Assembly: GCA_009731375.1 (NCBI GenBank)
Contig: BJOX01000357.1
Location: forward strand, 603,832 to 635,896
Origin: Paulinella micropora
Taxonomy: Eukaryota > Cercozoa > Imbricatea > Euglyphida
DNA: 32,065 nt
Direction: 5' to 3'
The position numbers and the translations under genes were made by a program. Of this stretch, positions 1 through 18,321 are shown one piece after another (position 1 is the stretch's first letter; every line of letters starts with the position of its first letter). A model generated the notes under the pieces. It made no database searches, had not been told where the DNA came from, and saw only the letters and a program-made list of their open reading frames with translations.

Positions 1-261
1 AAGGAAGGAAGAAAGGAAGGAAGAAGAAGAAGAAGAAGAAGAAGAAGAAGAAGAAGAAGAAGAAGAAGAAGAAGAAGAAGAAGAAGAAGGAGGAGGAGGA
101 GGAGGCGGAGGAGGAGGAGGAGGAGAAGATGAAGATGAAGATGAAGATGAAGATGAAGAAGAAGAAGAAGAAGAAGAAGAAGAAGAAGAAGAAGAAGAAG
201 AAGAAGAAGAAGAAGAAGAAGAAGAAGAAGAAGAAGAAGAAGAAGAAGAAGAAGAAAGAAG
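1..261. repeat. (GAA)n/(GGA)n/(GAAGAT)n microsatellite
   Basis: Purine-only triplet array with a short (GATGAA) section near 128-158. Open frames here translate to poly-K/E and are not genes. Confidence 0.95.
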
Positions 262-671
262 NNNNNNNNNNNNNNNNNNNNNNNNNNNNNNNNNNNNNNN
301 NNNNNNNNNNNNNNNNNNNNNNNNNNNNNNNNNNNNNNNNNNNNNNNNNNNNNNNNNNNNNNNNNNNNNNNNNNNNNNNNNNNNNNNNNNNNNNNNNNNN
401 NNNNNNNNNNNNNNNNNNNNNNNNNNNNNNNNNNNNNNNNNNNNNNNNNNNNNNNNNNNNNNNNNNNNNNNNNNNNNNNNNNNNNNNNNNNNNNNNNNNN
501 NNNNNNNNNNNNNNNNNNNNNNNNNNNNNNNNNNNNNNNNNNNNNNNNNNNNNNNNNNNNNNNNNNNNNNNNNNNNNNNNNNNNNNNNNNNNNNNNNNNN
601 NNNNNNNNNNNNNNNNNNNNNNNNNNNNNNNNNNNNNNNNNNNNNNNNNNNNNNNNNNNNNNNNNNNNNNN
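262..671. other. assembly gap (410 N)
   Basis: Run of N between a (GAA)n tract and a (GA)n tract; the true length is unknown. Confidence 0.98.
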
Positions 672-730
<59 letters not shown>

Positions 731-965
731 AGGGGAGGGAGGGAGAGCACAAGCACGGCAGTACCACGAAACAAAAAAAACAAAACGAAACAAAAAAGAG
801 CAAGACAAAGCAAAATTAAACAAATAAAGCAAAACAAAATAGAACAAAACAAAGCAAAAGTGCAGCAGCGCTAGCAAAAATGTACGTGTATCGCCACAGT
901 GGCGTCACAGTGGCCACTGATCAGGGGTTTCGTTTCTCCGAGCAAGAATTCATATATACATACAT
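672..965. other. (GA)n tract, then unique non-coding stretch
   Basis: (GA)n and GGGA repeats run to about 747, then A-rich sequence with repeated AAAC/AAAGCAAAA words. Near 890-903 lies CGCCACAGTGGCG, palindromic except for its central base. I see no exon with convincing splice sites. Confidence 0.5.
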
Positions 966-1655
966 ATATGCTTCCTTCTTCCTTCTTCCTTCTTCCTTCT
1001 TTCTTCTTTCTTCTTTCTTTCTTCTTTCTTCTTTCTTCTATCTTCTTTCTTCTTTCTTCTTTCTTCTTCTTTCTTCTTTCTTCTTTCTTCTTTCTTCTTC
1101 TTCTTCTTCTTCTCCTCCTCCTCCTCCTTCTTCTTCTTCTTCTTCTTCTTTTTCTTCTTCTTCTTCTTCTTCTCCTCCTCCTCCTTCTTCTTCTCCTTCT
1201 TCTTCTTCTTCTTCTTCTTCTTCTTCTTCTTCTTCTCCTTCTTCTCCTTCTTCTCCTTCTTCTCCTCCTTCTCCTCCTTCTCCTTCTTCTCCTTCTCCTT
1301 CTTCTCCTTCCTCTCCTTCTTCTTCTCCTTCTGCCTTCTTCTCCTTCTCCTTCTTCTCCTTCTCCTTCTCCTCCTCCTCCTCCTTCTCCTCTTCTCCTTC
1401 TTCTCCTCCTTCTCCTTCTTCTCCTCCTTCTCCTTCTTCTCCTCCTTCTCCTCCTTCTCCTTCTTCTCCTTCTTCTCCTTCTCCTCCTTCTCCTCCTTCT
1501 CCTTCTCCTCCTTCTCCTTCTCCTTCTCCTTCTTTTTCTTTTTCTTCTTCTTCTTCTTCTTCTTCTTCTGCTTCTTCTTCTTCTTCTTCTTCTTCTTCTT
1601 CTTCTTTCTTCTTTCTTCTTCTTCTTCTTCTTCTTCTTCTTCTTCTTCTTCTTCT
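966..1655. repeat. (TTC)n/(TCC)n/(TTCTT)n polypyrimidine tract
   Basis: About 690 bp of almost pure pyrimidine on the + strand, with a gradient from CTTC/CTTT words to TTC and then TCC triplets. Frames on both strands give poly-S, poly-L, poly-E or poly-R and are artefacts. Confidence 0.95.
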
Positions 1656-1858
1656 CCACGTGGACGTTCCCGAGTCCAATTTTAAAATTGTTCTCTCAAT
1701 GAAGAAGAAGAAGAAGAAGAAGAAGAAGAAGAAGAAGAAGAAGAAGAAGAAGAAGAAGAAAGAAGAAAGAGAAGTATAGGTACTAAAGTCATACCTTTAT
1801 CTAAGATGGAAACCAAGTTATTCAATCGAGCGTATTAACGAGGATAATCTTCTCTCTG
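1656..1858. other. short unique stretch with an internal (GAA)n
   Basis: Unique sequence at 1656-1700 and 1768-1853 flanks a (GAA)n run at 1701-1767. A short frame (HVDVPESNFKIVLSM, 1656-1700) runs into the GAA tract. It has no clear donor, so I do not call an exon. Confidence 0.4.
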
Positions 1859-1965
1859 TGTGTGTGTGTGTGTGTGTCTCTCTCTCTCTCTCTCTCTGTC
1901 TGTCTCTCTATCTCTCTCTCTCTCTCTCTCTCTCACGCACACACACACACACACACACACTCGCG

Positions 1966-2048
<83 letters not shown>

Positions 2049-2665
2049 ATCTCCCCCTCTCTCTCCCTCTCCCCCCCCCCCCCCCCNNNNNNNNNNNNNN
2101 NNNNNNNNNNNNNNNNNNNNNNNNNNNNNNNNNNNNNNNNNNNNNNNNNNNNNNNNNNNNNNNNNNNNNNNNNNNNNNNNNNNNNNNNNNNNNNNNNNNN
2201 NNNNNNNNNNNNNNNNNNNNNNNNNNNNNNNNNNNNNNNNNNNNNNNNNNNNNNNNNNNNNNNNNNNNNNNNNNNNNNNNNNNNNNNNNNNNNNNNNNNN
2301 NNNNNNNNNNNNNNNNNNNNNNNNNNNNNNNNNNNNNNNNNNNNNNNNNNNNNNNNNNNNNNNNNNNNNNNNNNNNNNNNNNNNNNNNNNNNNNNNNNNN
2401 NNNNNNNNNNNNNNNNNNNNNNNNNNNNNNNNNNNNNNNNNNNNNNNNNNNNNNNNNNNNNNNNNNNNNNNNNNNNNNNNNNNNNNNNNNNNNNNNNNNN
2501 NNNNNNNNNNNNNNNNNNNNNNNNNNNNNNNNNNNNNNNNNNNNNNNNNNNNNNNNNNNNNNNNNNNNNNNNNNNNNNNNNNNNNNNNNNNNNNNNNNNN
2601 NNNNNNNNNNNNNNNNNNNNNNNNNNNNNNNNNNNNNNNNNNNNNNNNNNNNNNNNNNNNNNNNN

Positions 2666-2710
<45 letters not shown>

Positions 2711-2723
2711 CCTCCCTCCCTCC

Positions 2724-2767
<44 letters not shown>

Positions 2768-2933
2768 TGTTTGAATGTTTGTCTGTGTGTGTATGTGTGT
2801 GTATGTGTATGTGTGTGTCTGCGTGTGTGTGTGTATGTGTGTGTTTGTATTTGTGTGTGTGAGTGTGTGAGTGTGTTTGTTTGCTTGTGAACGTTTGTGT
2901 ATGTGCGTATATGTATGCGTGTGTGCGTGCGTG

Positions 2934-2964
<31 letters not shown>

Positions 2965-3026
2965 TTGTGTGTTTGCATGTGTGTGTGTGTGTGTGTGTTT
3001 GAATGTTTACATGTGTGCGTGTAATA
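1859..3026. repeat. (GT)n/(CT)n/(CA)n tract with gap 2087-2665
   Basis: Compound dinucleotide array: GT, then CT with a CA block near 1935-1960, then CT ending in poly-C just before the 579-bp N gap, then CT and CCCT words, then an irregular GT/GTTT/GTAT array. Confidence 0.93.
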
Positions 3027-3038
3027 TAATGCTACATT

Positions 3039-3107
3039 ATGTCATACGTTATGTTATATTATCTTATGTTATGTTATCTTATGTTATGTTATCTTATGTT
3101 ATGTTGC
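3039..3107. repeat. TTATG/TTATC short tandem repeat
   Basis: Tandem words of about 15 bp made from TTATG and TTATC units. Confidence 0.8.
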
Positions 3108-3186
3108 CCTACCTGCATTCATCCATCTATCTTCCGTCCAATCCGATTGCGTCCCCTCATCTACCCATTCATATTGTGCTGCACAG

Positions 3187-11977
<8,791 letters not shown>

Positions 11978-11990
11978 AACGCCGCAAATA

Positions 11991-12031
<41 letters not shown>

Positions 12032-12033
12032 AG

Positions 12034-12093
12034 CTGTTTCCTGCCCTGGATAAAAAACGACAACTCTCTACAGCAGGCAGACAACACGCCTGA
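12034..12093 (+). CDS. alternative terminal exon copy 2 of gene 1
   Basis: After a TATC tract and CAG, 20 codons match the end of the terminal exon at 11894: LFPALDKKRQLSTAGRQHA then TGA. It lacks the first nine codons of the first copy. It starts at phase 0 behind an acceptor. Confidence 0.5.
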   Translation: MFPALDKKRQLSTAGRQHA

Positions 12094-12105
12094 TCTATCT
12101 AGCTG

Positions 12106-12161
<56 letters not shown>

Positions 12162-12168
12162 ATCTATC

Positions 12169-12209
<41 letters not shown>

Positions 12210-12461
12210 ACATGTTTCTAGCCCTGGACAAACAAGCACAACTTTCCACAGCAGGCAAACGACACGCCTGACGGGCCACAAAACATCATCTACCTATCTA
12301 CCTACCTACCTACCTCCTACCTACCTGCTCACTATCTATCTGACTATCTATCTCATGTTATGTATGTATGTATGTATGTATGTATGTATGTATGTATGTA
12401 TGTGTGTGTGTATGTAACTGTGTATTTATTTATTTGATTTTATGATCCCCCCCCCCCCCCC
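12094..12461. repeat. (CTAT)n, (CTAC)n and (TATG)n tail
   Basis: Tetranucleotide arrays around the third terminal-exon copy, ending in poly-C at the gap. Confidence 0.9.
12212..12271 (+). repeat. terminal exon copy 3
   Basis: Encodes MFLALDKQAQLSTAGKRHA then TGA. No AG acceptor precedes it (TATCTATCAC), so it is probably a relic, or 3' UTR if transcribed. Confidence 0.55.
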
Positions 12462-12701
12462 NNNNNNNNNNNNNNNNNNNNNNNNNNNNNNNNNNNNNNN
12501 NNNNNNNNNNNNNNNNNNNNNNNNNNNNNNNNNNNNNNNNNNNNNNNNNNNNNNNNNNNNNNNNNNNNNNNNNNNNNNNNNNNNNNNNNNNNNNNNNNNN
12601 NNNNNNNNNNNNNNNNNNNNNNNNNNNNNNNNNNNNNNNNNNNNNNNNNNNNNNNNNNNNNNNNNNNNNNNNNNNNNNNNNNNNNNNNNNNNNNNNNNNN
12701 N
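12462..12701. other. assembly gap (240 N) flanked by poly-C
   Basis: C(15) before and C(23) after the gap. Confidence 0.95.
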
Positions 12702-12724
12702 CCCCCCCCCCCCCCCCCCCCCCC

Positions 12725-13195
12725 AACCCACCCATCCACTCCCTTGTTATATAATATTATATACCAGCTATAATCATATCTCATCATATTACATACAATT
12801 ATTTATGCTTCCTCCTGCTTCATTCCGAGTCTGGAATTGTGGCTCCCTCTCTTTGAAACCGTGAATGATCACGTTTGACTTTGATCATACTTGGATTCGC
12901 TCTTTTTGTTACTAAAGATATTTTTTACTACATATTTTATTATATTGCGGACGTTCAATTGGAAATTCGCTCGTCTTTTTTTTTTTTTTTTTTTTCCAGT
13001 GAACGACTTTTAATATTAACAGTTCAAGAACGCTTGCTTTTCGTAGAGCTGAAAAGGAAGCATGTACGTAGGCTTTGATTTCAACAGTGTATCGGATAGT
13101 GTCCGGCCTGAGGTGGCCTCAGGCCATTCCGAGTCATCGCGGCCGTCACCCGGGTAGGGGCATCATGATATTAAACTTTCAGTTTCTACTTCAGT
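12725..13195. other. unique AT-rich stretch
   Basis: No convincing exon. It contains T(21) at 12977-12997, the dispersed repeat at about 12998-13052, and the hairpin CCTGAGG-TGG-CCTCAGG near 13107-13123. Confidence 0.5.
12998..13052 (+). repeat. dispersed repeat copy A
   Basis: Shares CGACTTTTAAT and AAGAACGCTTGCTTTT-GTAGAGCT with 30281-30362. The right copy carries about 30 extra A/T-rich bases between the two words. Confidence 0.65.
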
Positions 13196-13392
13196 CTTCT
13201 TCTTCTTCTTCTTCTCCTCCTCCTCCTCCTCCTTCTTCTTCTTCTTCTTCTTCTTCTGCTTCTTCTTCTTCTTCTTCCTTCTTCTTCTTCTTCTTCTTCT
13301 CCTCCTCCTCCTCCTTCTCCTTCTCCTTCTTCTTTTTCTTCTTCTTCTTCTTCTTCTTCTTCTTCTTCTTCTTCTTCTTCTTCTTCTTCTTC
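13196..13392. repeat. (TTC)n/(TCC)n
   Basis: Polypyrimidine triplet array. Confidence 0.95.
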
Positions 13393-14051
13393 AATTCCCG
13401 CTTTCACCTGCCACGTAGAGGTCCTGCCTTCTGCAATCAGCAGTTGGCCTGTCCTGGTTGATTGGTACTGCAGGTAGTACACCCACCAGGTTCACTGCGC
13501 GCACCAAGCACCCCTAAACTGATTTCAGGGCTTGCCTTGATATATACAAACACCTAAACCGTTCCTGTTGGTGTCCTTCTGACCCGAAGGCTCACTCTTT
13601 GTTCCAGCCGACTGCTTGAACACTATCGAGCTTCTGCCCCTGTATAGCCACAACGTTCTACGCAGTGGTGTCGAAGCACAGCGGTGAGGACTTTCCTTTT
13701 GCTGTGTCACTTTTGGCTGTAACACAGACAGTAGATGCCTCCTCCTTTACCCACAGTAGATGATTATAGGTAGTGCTTCAGGCTCCAATACCGACAACCC
13801 TTAGAATGTGTACTACCCAGAGGTGCTCTCTGCCGGTTTATTCGTCTCCCAGGCGTCCCCGGTCAACTCAATTACTGTTATTACCAGCTCCAAACGTTAC
13901 TTTGATACAGAACCCTTTACAAAGAACCTTCTGAATCCCGTCAAAACGTAATGTACTCCTAAGTCTCCACTTCGAAATAGAGCTAACCACACAGTGTAAA
14001 TTGGCATTGGTGCCACCTCAGACAAGTAATTCACGCCTAGTGTCACTGTTA

Positions 14052-14091
<40 letters not shown>

Positions 14092-14104
14092 AACAAACTA
14101 AGGT
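13393..14104. other. unique non-coding sequence with a (CT)n run
   Basis: About 700 bp with no long frame and no motif I recognise. The small - strand frame at 13525-13725 has no family features. (CT)n at 14052-14090. Confidence 0.4.
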
Positions 14105-14599
14105 AAATATTCTTTAAGGTCTTAATATTAATACCTTTTATTCTAATTATATACAGTGCGACGTTTGACTTTTTGCCGGTTCTGGTCTGAAAAATTATAT
14201 TTATTGATGCCACTTCTTTAATACAACCAATTCAATCCACTCCGCTGGTAACCAAATCCTCTGCAACGGTTTTTATATAAATAAGGGTCAAAGATGGAGG
14301 AAAATGTGGGAAACTAGCGGAGCCAAAAACAACCAATGCTAACACCAGCCAAGATGATTCCGGGCGTGGTCCGGCCTAACGATAATCAGTATATTCCGGT
14401 CTAAAAAGTGTAACCCTGCGTTCACAGTCATTTCTAGTAATGCTATCGTTACCAGGTTAAGAGAATTAATATCATCGGAAAACTTCCGCTTATTGTATCT
14501 GGTTGACACAGGATTATATTAAAGCTGAGTAGCACATATTGAAAGTTTACCTATCTGCGCCTACAATCCCCCCTCCCCGGTTTATCCGATAACCCCTAT
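14105..14599 (-). mobile_element. possible older LTR, partial
   Basis: On the - strand, GGGGAGGGGGGAT (14567-14579 region) resembles a polypurine tract and is followed at once by TGTAGGCGC, a TG-type LTR start at 14565. Downstream are a TATA-like TATATAAA word (about 14275) and AATAAA (about 14195-14205). The far end is not identifiable. Confidence 0.3.
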
Positions 14600-14604
14600 T
14601 TATT
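14600..14604. other. target site duplication, left (TTATT)
   Basis: TTATT directly outside the left LTR matches TTATT at 19743-19747. Five bases is the usual copia duplication length. Confidence 0.85.
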
Positions 14605-14938
14605 CTTTGAGAGACTCGCCATCGGGAACCTTTACCGATCCCTTTCAGGATCACTCCGGGCTACTCTAGCAAGACTGTCTCACAGTAAGGAAACGCACTT
14701 TAATAACTCGTATAAGTAAGAGAACTGAACTAACCGCGGGAGAATCTGCCACGTCACACAGAAGCTGCCACGTCACAAAACTGACTAACTTAGATGACCA
14801 AGTTACGTAGTTCTAATTATGACTGGTAAATGATATATTAAGTCCTTACAGTTAACATTGGCATTATTAACTGTCCGTCCAATAGACAAATCAACTATCA
14901 CGTAACGGTGATTAAAATTGAAACAGCTATGACCAACG
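14605..14938 (-). repeat. copia 3' LTR (334 bp)
   Basis: Differs from the right LTR by seven substitutions and one 1-bp indel by my reading, about 98% identity. Contains two CTGCCACGTCA words at 14746-14756 and 14765-14775. Confidence 0.92.
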
Positions 14939-14949
14939 CTCCCCCTTAG
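14939..14949 (-). other. polypurine tract
   Basis: CTAAGGGGGAG on the - strand lies flush against the 3' LTR, where plus-strand DNA synthesis is primed in LTR elements. Confidence 0.8.
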
Positions 14950-15352
14950 TTATTTGTCAATGCTATAACTATCCGTCATAAGTGTCTTATTGCTCTTAAG
15001 CCAATGAAAAATTTGCAAGCGCTTCCCGTAAGGGGTATCAGAAGTCTAGAAAAATTATATATATAAATATAGTAGAGGTGTGTGAAAAAAGTGAAAAGAA
15101 AGTAAGCGATCAGTTCTTTGCGTAAAGGGTAAGTTGTCCGATCTCCGCTGCCACCGGTCGCCGAAAATGTCTGGTGGGGGTCGCCACCCGCCACCCGAGT
15201 CCCGGCAAGCCTCCGAAGGCCCGCCACCAACGGCCTCGATCCTGTGATCCGATCGCCACGGGCGCCCAGATCAAGACCTATAGGAGAGGACACACTCGCA
15301 CAAAAGAAAACACAAAGAAGAACAAAACACAAAACATCAGAAACACCTGCGA
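14950..15352 (-). other. copia 3' untranslated region
   Basis: About 400 bp between the pol stop and the polypurine tract, without coding signal. Confidence 0.6.
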
Positions 15353-15376
15353 TCATTCCGGGGATTCCGGAATGAT
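15352..15376 (-). other. perfect hairpin at the pol stop
   Basis: ATCATTCCGG, GGATT loop, CCGGAATGAT: a 10-bp stem and 5-nt loop. The stem contains the TGA stop (15353-15355 on the - strand). Confidence 0.8.
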
Positions 15377-16075
15377 GACAGTGAATTTGTTCAATAGATA
15401 CATGAACTGATCACGAGGTAATGGTTTGGTGAGTAGATCACCGATTTGTTTCTACGCGTTCATGCTAGGCGCCGTAAAGATTAAGTCATCTACATGAAAA
15501 ATCCCCACTATGGCTTCTCTTATGGGTCTAAGAGCCTAAAATCAAGCTCCTTTAACTTCGGGGCTAACATCTTATACCATCTACGGCCTGCTTGCGGCGC
15601 GCCATACAAAGCACCATCAATACGCAAAATCATCCCCTCATGCCCCTCTCTGTCTAACCCATCAGGAGCATATGCAAACACAGGGTCATGCATTCGCTCA
15701 TTTAGGTAGGCATTCTTAAAGTCAACACCATACAGCTTATGGCCATGCCAAGCAGCAAGCTTTGCAAGCATTAGCAGTGAGCGATGCGAGGCACAAGGAA
15801 CAAACAACTGATCAGGGTTAAAACTAACTCCTGGCTCTAACTAGTCTAGACTTAACAAACTTCCTATTGTTCTCGTCTATCTTCACTTTATGAACCATGT
15901 GAGCCTAACTATCTTGCTAACTCCAGCCTTTTTGGCTTCACTATAGATAACCCAAGTGTATTCTTAAAGTCTTTAAGAGACTGTATCTCCTTCTTCATGC
16001 CTTCTTGCAAATCTTTCGCTGTCATACCCTGCTCTGCTATCTCTTTCGGCACACGAATGTTAAGATAAGCAAAGC
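15353..16075 (-). pseudogene. copia reverse transcriptase fragment plus RNase H C-terminus
   Basis: Near 15951-16075 a frame contains TAKDLQEGMKKEIQSLKDF, like the RT N-terminal Am-kEi-sL motif. It ends at a stop, and a second frame near 15834-15900 holds the K-RLV motif. At 15520-15807 come YGVDFKNAYLNE (catalytic D, AFL-type motif) and GALYGAPQAGRRWY (LYGLKQ-type motif). After a frameshift, HVDDLIFTAPS at about 15460-15500 is the YVDD-type catalytic site. An in-frame TAG at 15452-15454 is followed directly by IGDLLTKPLPRDQF, the RNase H C-terminus. Palm, thumb and most of RNase H are therefore deleted at about 15450-15457. Confidence 0.85.
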
Positions 16076-16189
16076 TCATTCAGCTCATTCATGCATCTTT
16101 CATGACATAACATAGCACTCTCCGACTCTCCGGCAGGCAATACGGACTCTCCCTCACTTACCCTGTACTTGCTGATCTCTGAATCTAGC

Positions 16190-16600
16190 ATCTTCTCTGT
16201 ACAAAGTGAGATGGCTTAGGTTGTTTTCTAACTTTTACCCTGTCTTTGGGGGCACATTTCTGCTTCACTATTCCTATGCGTACTTTGCTCTCCCATCCTT
16301 CTCCGTAAGTCTTCTCTGCCCACTCCTCTCCCCACTCTCTTGCAGGGACTCTCACTCTCACTCCCTCTAGTTCCTGAACCTCAACTACCTTTCGTTCTCG
16401 TTTTAGTTCAGTATGCGGTCGTGATTGTGGTTGTTGTGCTTGTCGTCTTGCTCTCTTTCCTTCGTGAACTATGTTAGTTTCTGTGATCTTATCACTTTGC
16501 TCCCATGTTCTTCCTTTACTAGGCTGCTCACTCTCTTCATATGCTCTTCTCTCGTGTTGTGTCTGTGGATCAGATGCATCTGTGAGTGCGTGTGCGTGTC
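16190..16600 (-). CDS. copia pol segment with WG/YG module (frame-shifted from protease ORF)
   Basis: An open - strand frame, shifted relative to the protease ORF, ends at a stop near 16190. Its first half is Gln/Arg/Ser rich. Its second half reads VRVPAREWGEEWAEKTYGEG, then KVRIGIVKQK and DRVKVRKQP. The alternating V/aromatic/G pattern resembles a small SH3/Tudor/chromo-like barrel. It sits where integrase is expected. Function unknown; a role in targeting or nucleic-acid binding is speculation. Confidence 0.45.
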
Positions 16601-17463
16601 CTAGTCCTGTGTTGGTTGTATGTGGGGTTGTGTCGGTGGGTTGTTGTGTCGATGTCCTGTGTAGAGAAGCTATCTTGTGTTGGTGTGTGATTGTGATCTA
16701 AGCTGTCTCCCCTTGTGTCCCCTCCATACTCCCCCTGCTCTTGTTGATGTAATATTTCGGGATTGCAGGCTATGTCCCTAGAAGACCCACTGTCCTGAAC
16801 TATCGTGTTTTTCCTATCTCGCCCACCTTCCCCATCTAACACTAATGCATAGTTCTGTCTGCTGTCTTTGTGTTTTGATGGTGTTGGTGGCTGAGTGGTG
16901 TGGGTGTCTTGGGTTTGCGTTGGTGGGGATAATGTCGTGCTAACTGCGTGTGCAATATACACTCCCTCTATCGCTCTTACCACATCTGTCAAGAACTCGT
17001 CTAGCACTAACTTCCCCTCACTCACTCTCTTCACCTTACCATTGCTTTCTCTGATGCATGTTGTGGTGAGTTGTTGAGCGAGCTGTGCTATGTCTTTGAA
17101 CGTAATGATGGGTGGTGTGTTGGTGTGTGGCTGAGCTTGTGGTGTTGAACCCGGTTGTGGTGTTGAGGTTGCAGCAGTGCCTCCCCGCCGTTCCCTCTTG
17201 GACTCCCCGGTCCCTGCAACAACACTGAGCAGTCCGGCAGATGCCGGACTCCCACTCACATCGTGAGTCTCCTTCTTATGCTTCTGTATGTATTTCCGAA
17301 CATTCCCTTTTCGCGTGAATTGCAGATATTCCGTGTCAATGTCAGAATCATCCATACATGCTGCCATGGCATCATCATGCCTTATTTCATCTGAACATCG
17401 GGAATCATTGTCAGAATCATACTCATCTATCTCTTCTTCATCTTCTCTCATCGCCACCCTCAC
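16570..17463 (-). CDS. copia protease-containing ORF (297 aa)
   Basis: Acidic start, then Thr/Pro/Gln-rich linkers, a helical segment (FKDIAQLAQQL, LVLDEFLTDVVRAIEG), and VQDSGSSRDIACN at about 16770-16800. The DSG triad with flanking hydrophobics matches the copia aspartic protease pattern DSGAS-H, with S for A and D for the usual H. The upstream frame at 17438-17656 overlaps it out of phase, suggesting another frameshift. Confidence 0.6.
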   Translation of the reverse strand: MRVAMREDEEEIDEYDSDNDSRCSDEIRHDDAMAACMDDSDIDTEYLQFTRKGNVRKYIQKHKKETHDVSGSPASAGLLSVVAGTGESKRERRGGTAATSTPQPGSTPQAQPHTNTPPIITFKDIAQLAQQLTTTCIRESNGKVKRVSEGKLVLDEFLTDVVRAIEGVYIAHAVSTTLSPPTQTQDTHTTQPPTPSKHKDSRQNYALVLDGEGGRDRKNTIVQDSGSSRDIACNPEILHQQEQGEYGGDTRGDSLDHNHTPTQDSFSTQDIDTTTHRHNPTYNQHRTRTRTRTHRCI

Positions 17464-17682
17464 TCTGTCTTGGCGTGTCGCATGTGCGTGCTTGTGGTGT
17501 GGTGTGAGGTGTCGATGTGGTGGATGTGGGTGTTTGCGGTGCTGTTCCCAAGACCTGACTCCCCCTCACTTCCCCTCTCGCCTTATTCTTCTCCCTCTCT
17601 CTTACCCTCTGTGGAGATTGTTCAGTGAAAGTGGTAGTGAGATTGTGTGGTATCACTAAACCTCTCGCTTTCGCATCAGCTA

Positions 17683-18321
17683 TTAAACCTCTCTCGTCTG
17701 GATAATAAGGTGATTTGGGGGGTCGGAGGTTGGGCTGACAGATAGATCAAGTAAAGGATACTCTGGGTCCTGATTTTTAGCGTGATATCCGCAGTATTCC
17801 CCGAAAACCATACGCAAAGCTTGCACGGCATTAGGCCCTTTCTTATCATGTTCAAGCGAAATCTGACAAGGGGTATTCTTTTTGTTTTTCCCATGACACT
17901 TCAGAGAACGGGGCCTCTCTCGGCTATAGCTAGCTAGACTGAGTGGAGGTGTTGAGGTGTCAGACGCTTGATGTTTTGGGGGTGCTTGGGTATGTTTGTG
18001 GCCTGAGGTTTTAGTAGTTTTGTTTGGTGAGGGTAGAGGGGCTAAACTGGGGTTAAGACTCCTAACTCTCTTACGTTCTGCATGTGGGGAACGAACACCT
18101 GGCTCAGTCTGGGGTTCCCCAGACTCGACGTTCTCCCTTTGGGCCCCACTTTGTTGAACACCTGGCACAGACTGGGGTTCCCCAGCCTCGGCATTCCCTC
18201 TCCCTGATGTTTCAGGCTCCTCTTCGTCGTCATTTTCTCCTGACTCACTTCCCCCCATAATAATGAGTAATGCGTCTTCGTCTGACTCTTCTTTTTCTTC
18301 TTGTTCCTCCTCTCTCACCAT
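17683..18321 (-). CDS. gag C-terminal ORF with unusual zinc motif (212 aa)
   Basis: ATG start at 18321. The acidic N-terminus carries two copies of GEPQ-x-x-PGV (about residues 47-75), then basic and Pro-rich linkers. A C-x9-C-x24-C-x2-H pattern follows: C142, C152, C177, H180 (KCHGKNKKNTPC ... YCGYH). A copia gag would normally have CCHC (C-x2-C-x4-H-x4-C) here. The pattern recalls small C-x8/9-C ... YC-x2-H zinc ribbons and may replace the zinc knuckle. Nucleic-acid binding is inferred. Confidence 0.6.
   Translation of the reverse strand: MVREEEQEEKEESDEDALLIIMGGSESGENDDEEEPETSGRGNAEAGEPQSVPGVQQSGAQRENVESGEPQTEPGVRSPHAERKRVRSLNPSLAPLPSPNKTTKTSGHKHTQAPPKHQASDTSTPPLSLASYSRERPRSLKCHGKNKKNTPCQISLEHDKKGPNAVQALRMVFGEYCGYHAKNQDPEYPLLDLSVSPTSDPPNHLIIQTREV

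Noticed and set aside
129-2978. Long open frames of poly-K, poly-E, poly-S, poly-L, SLSL or CVCV
   Set aside because: They are translations of microsatellites, open in several frames at once, and some pass through N gaps.
16895-17077. Small + strand frames within 16.4-17.7 kb
   Set aside because: They are antisense shadows of the protease-containing ORF.
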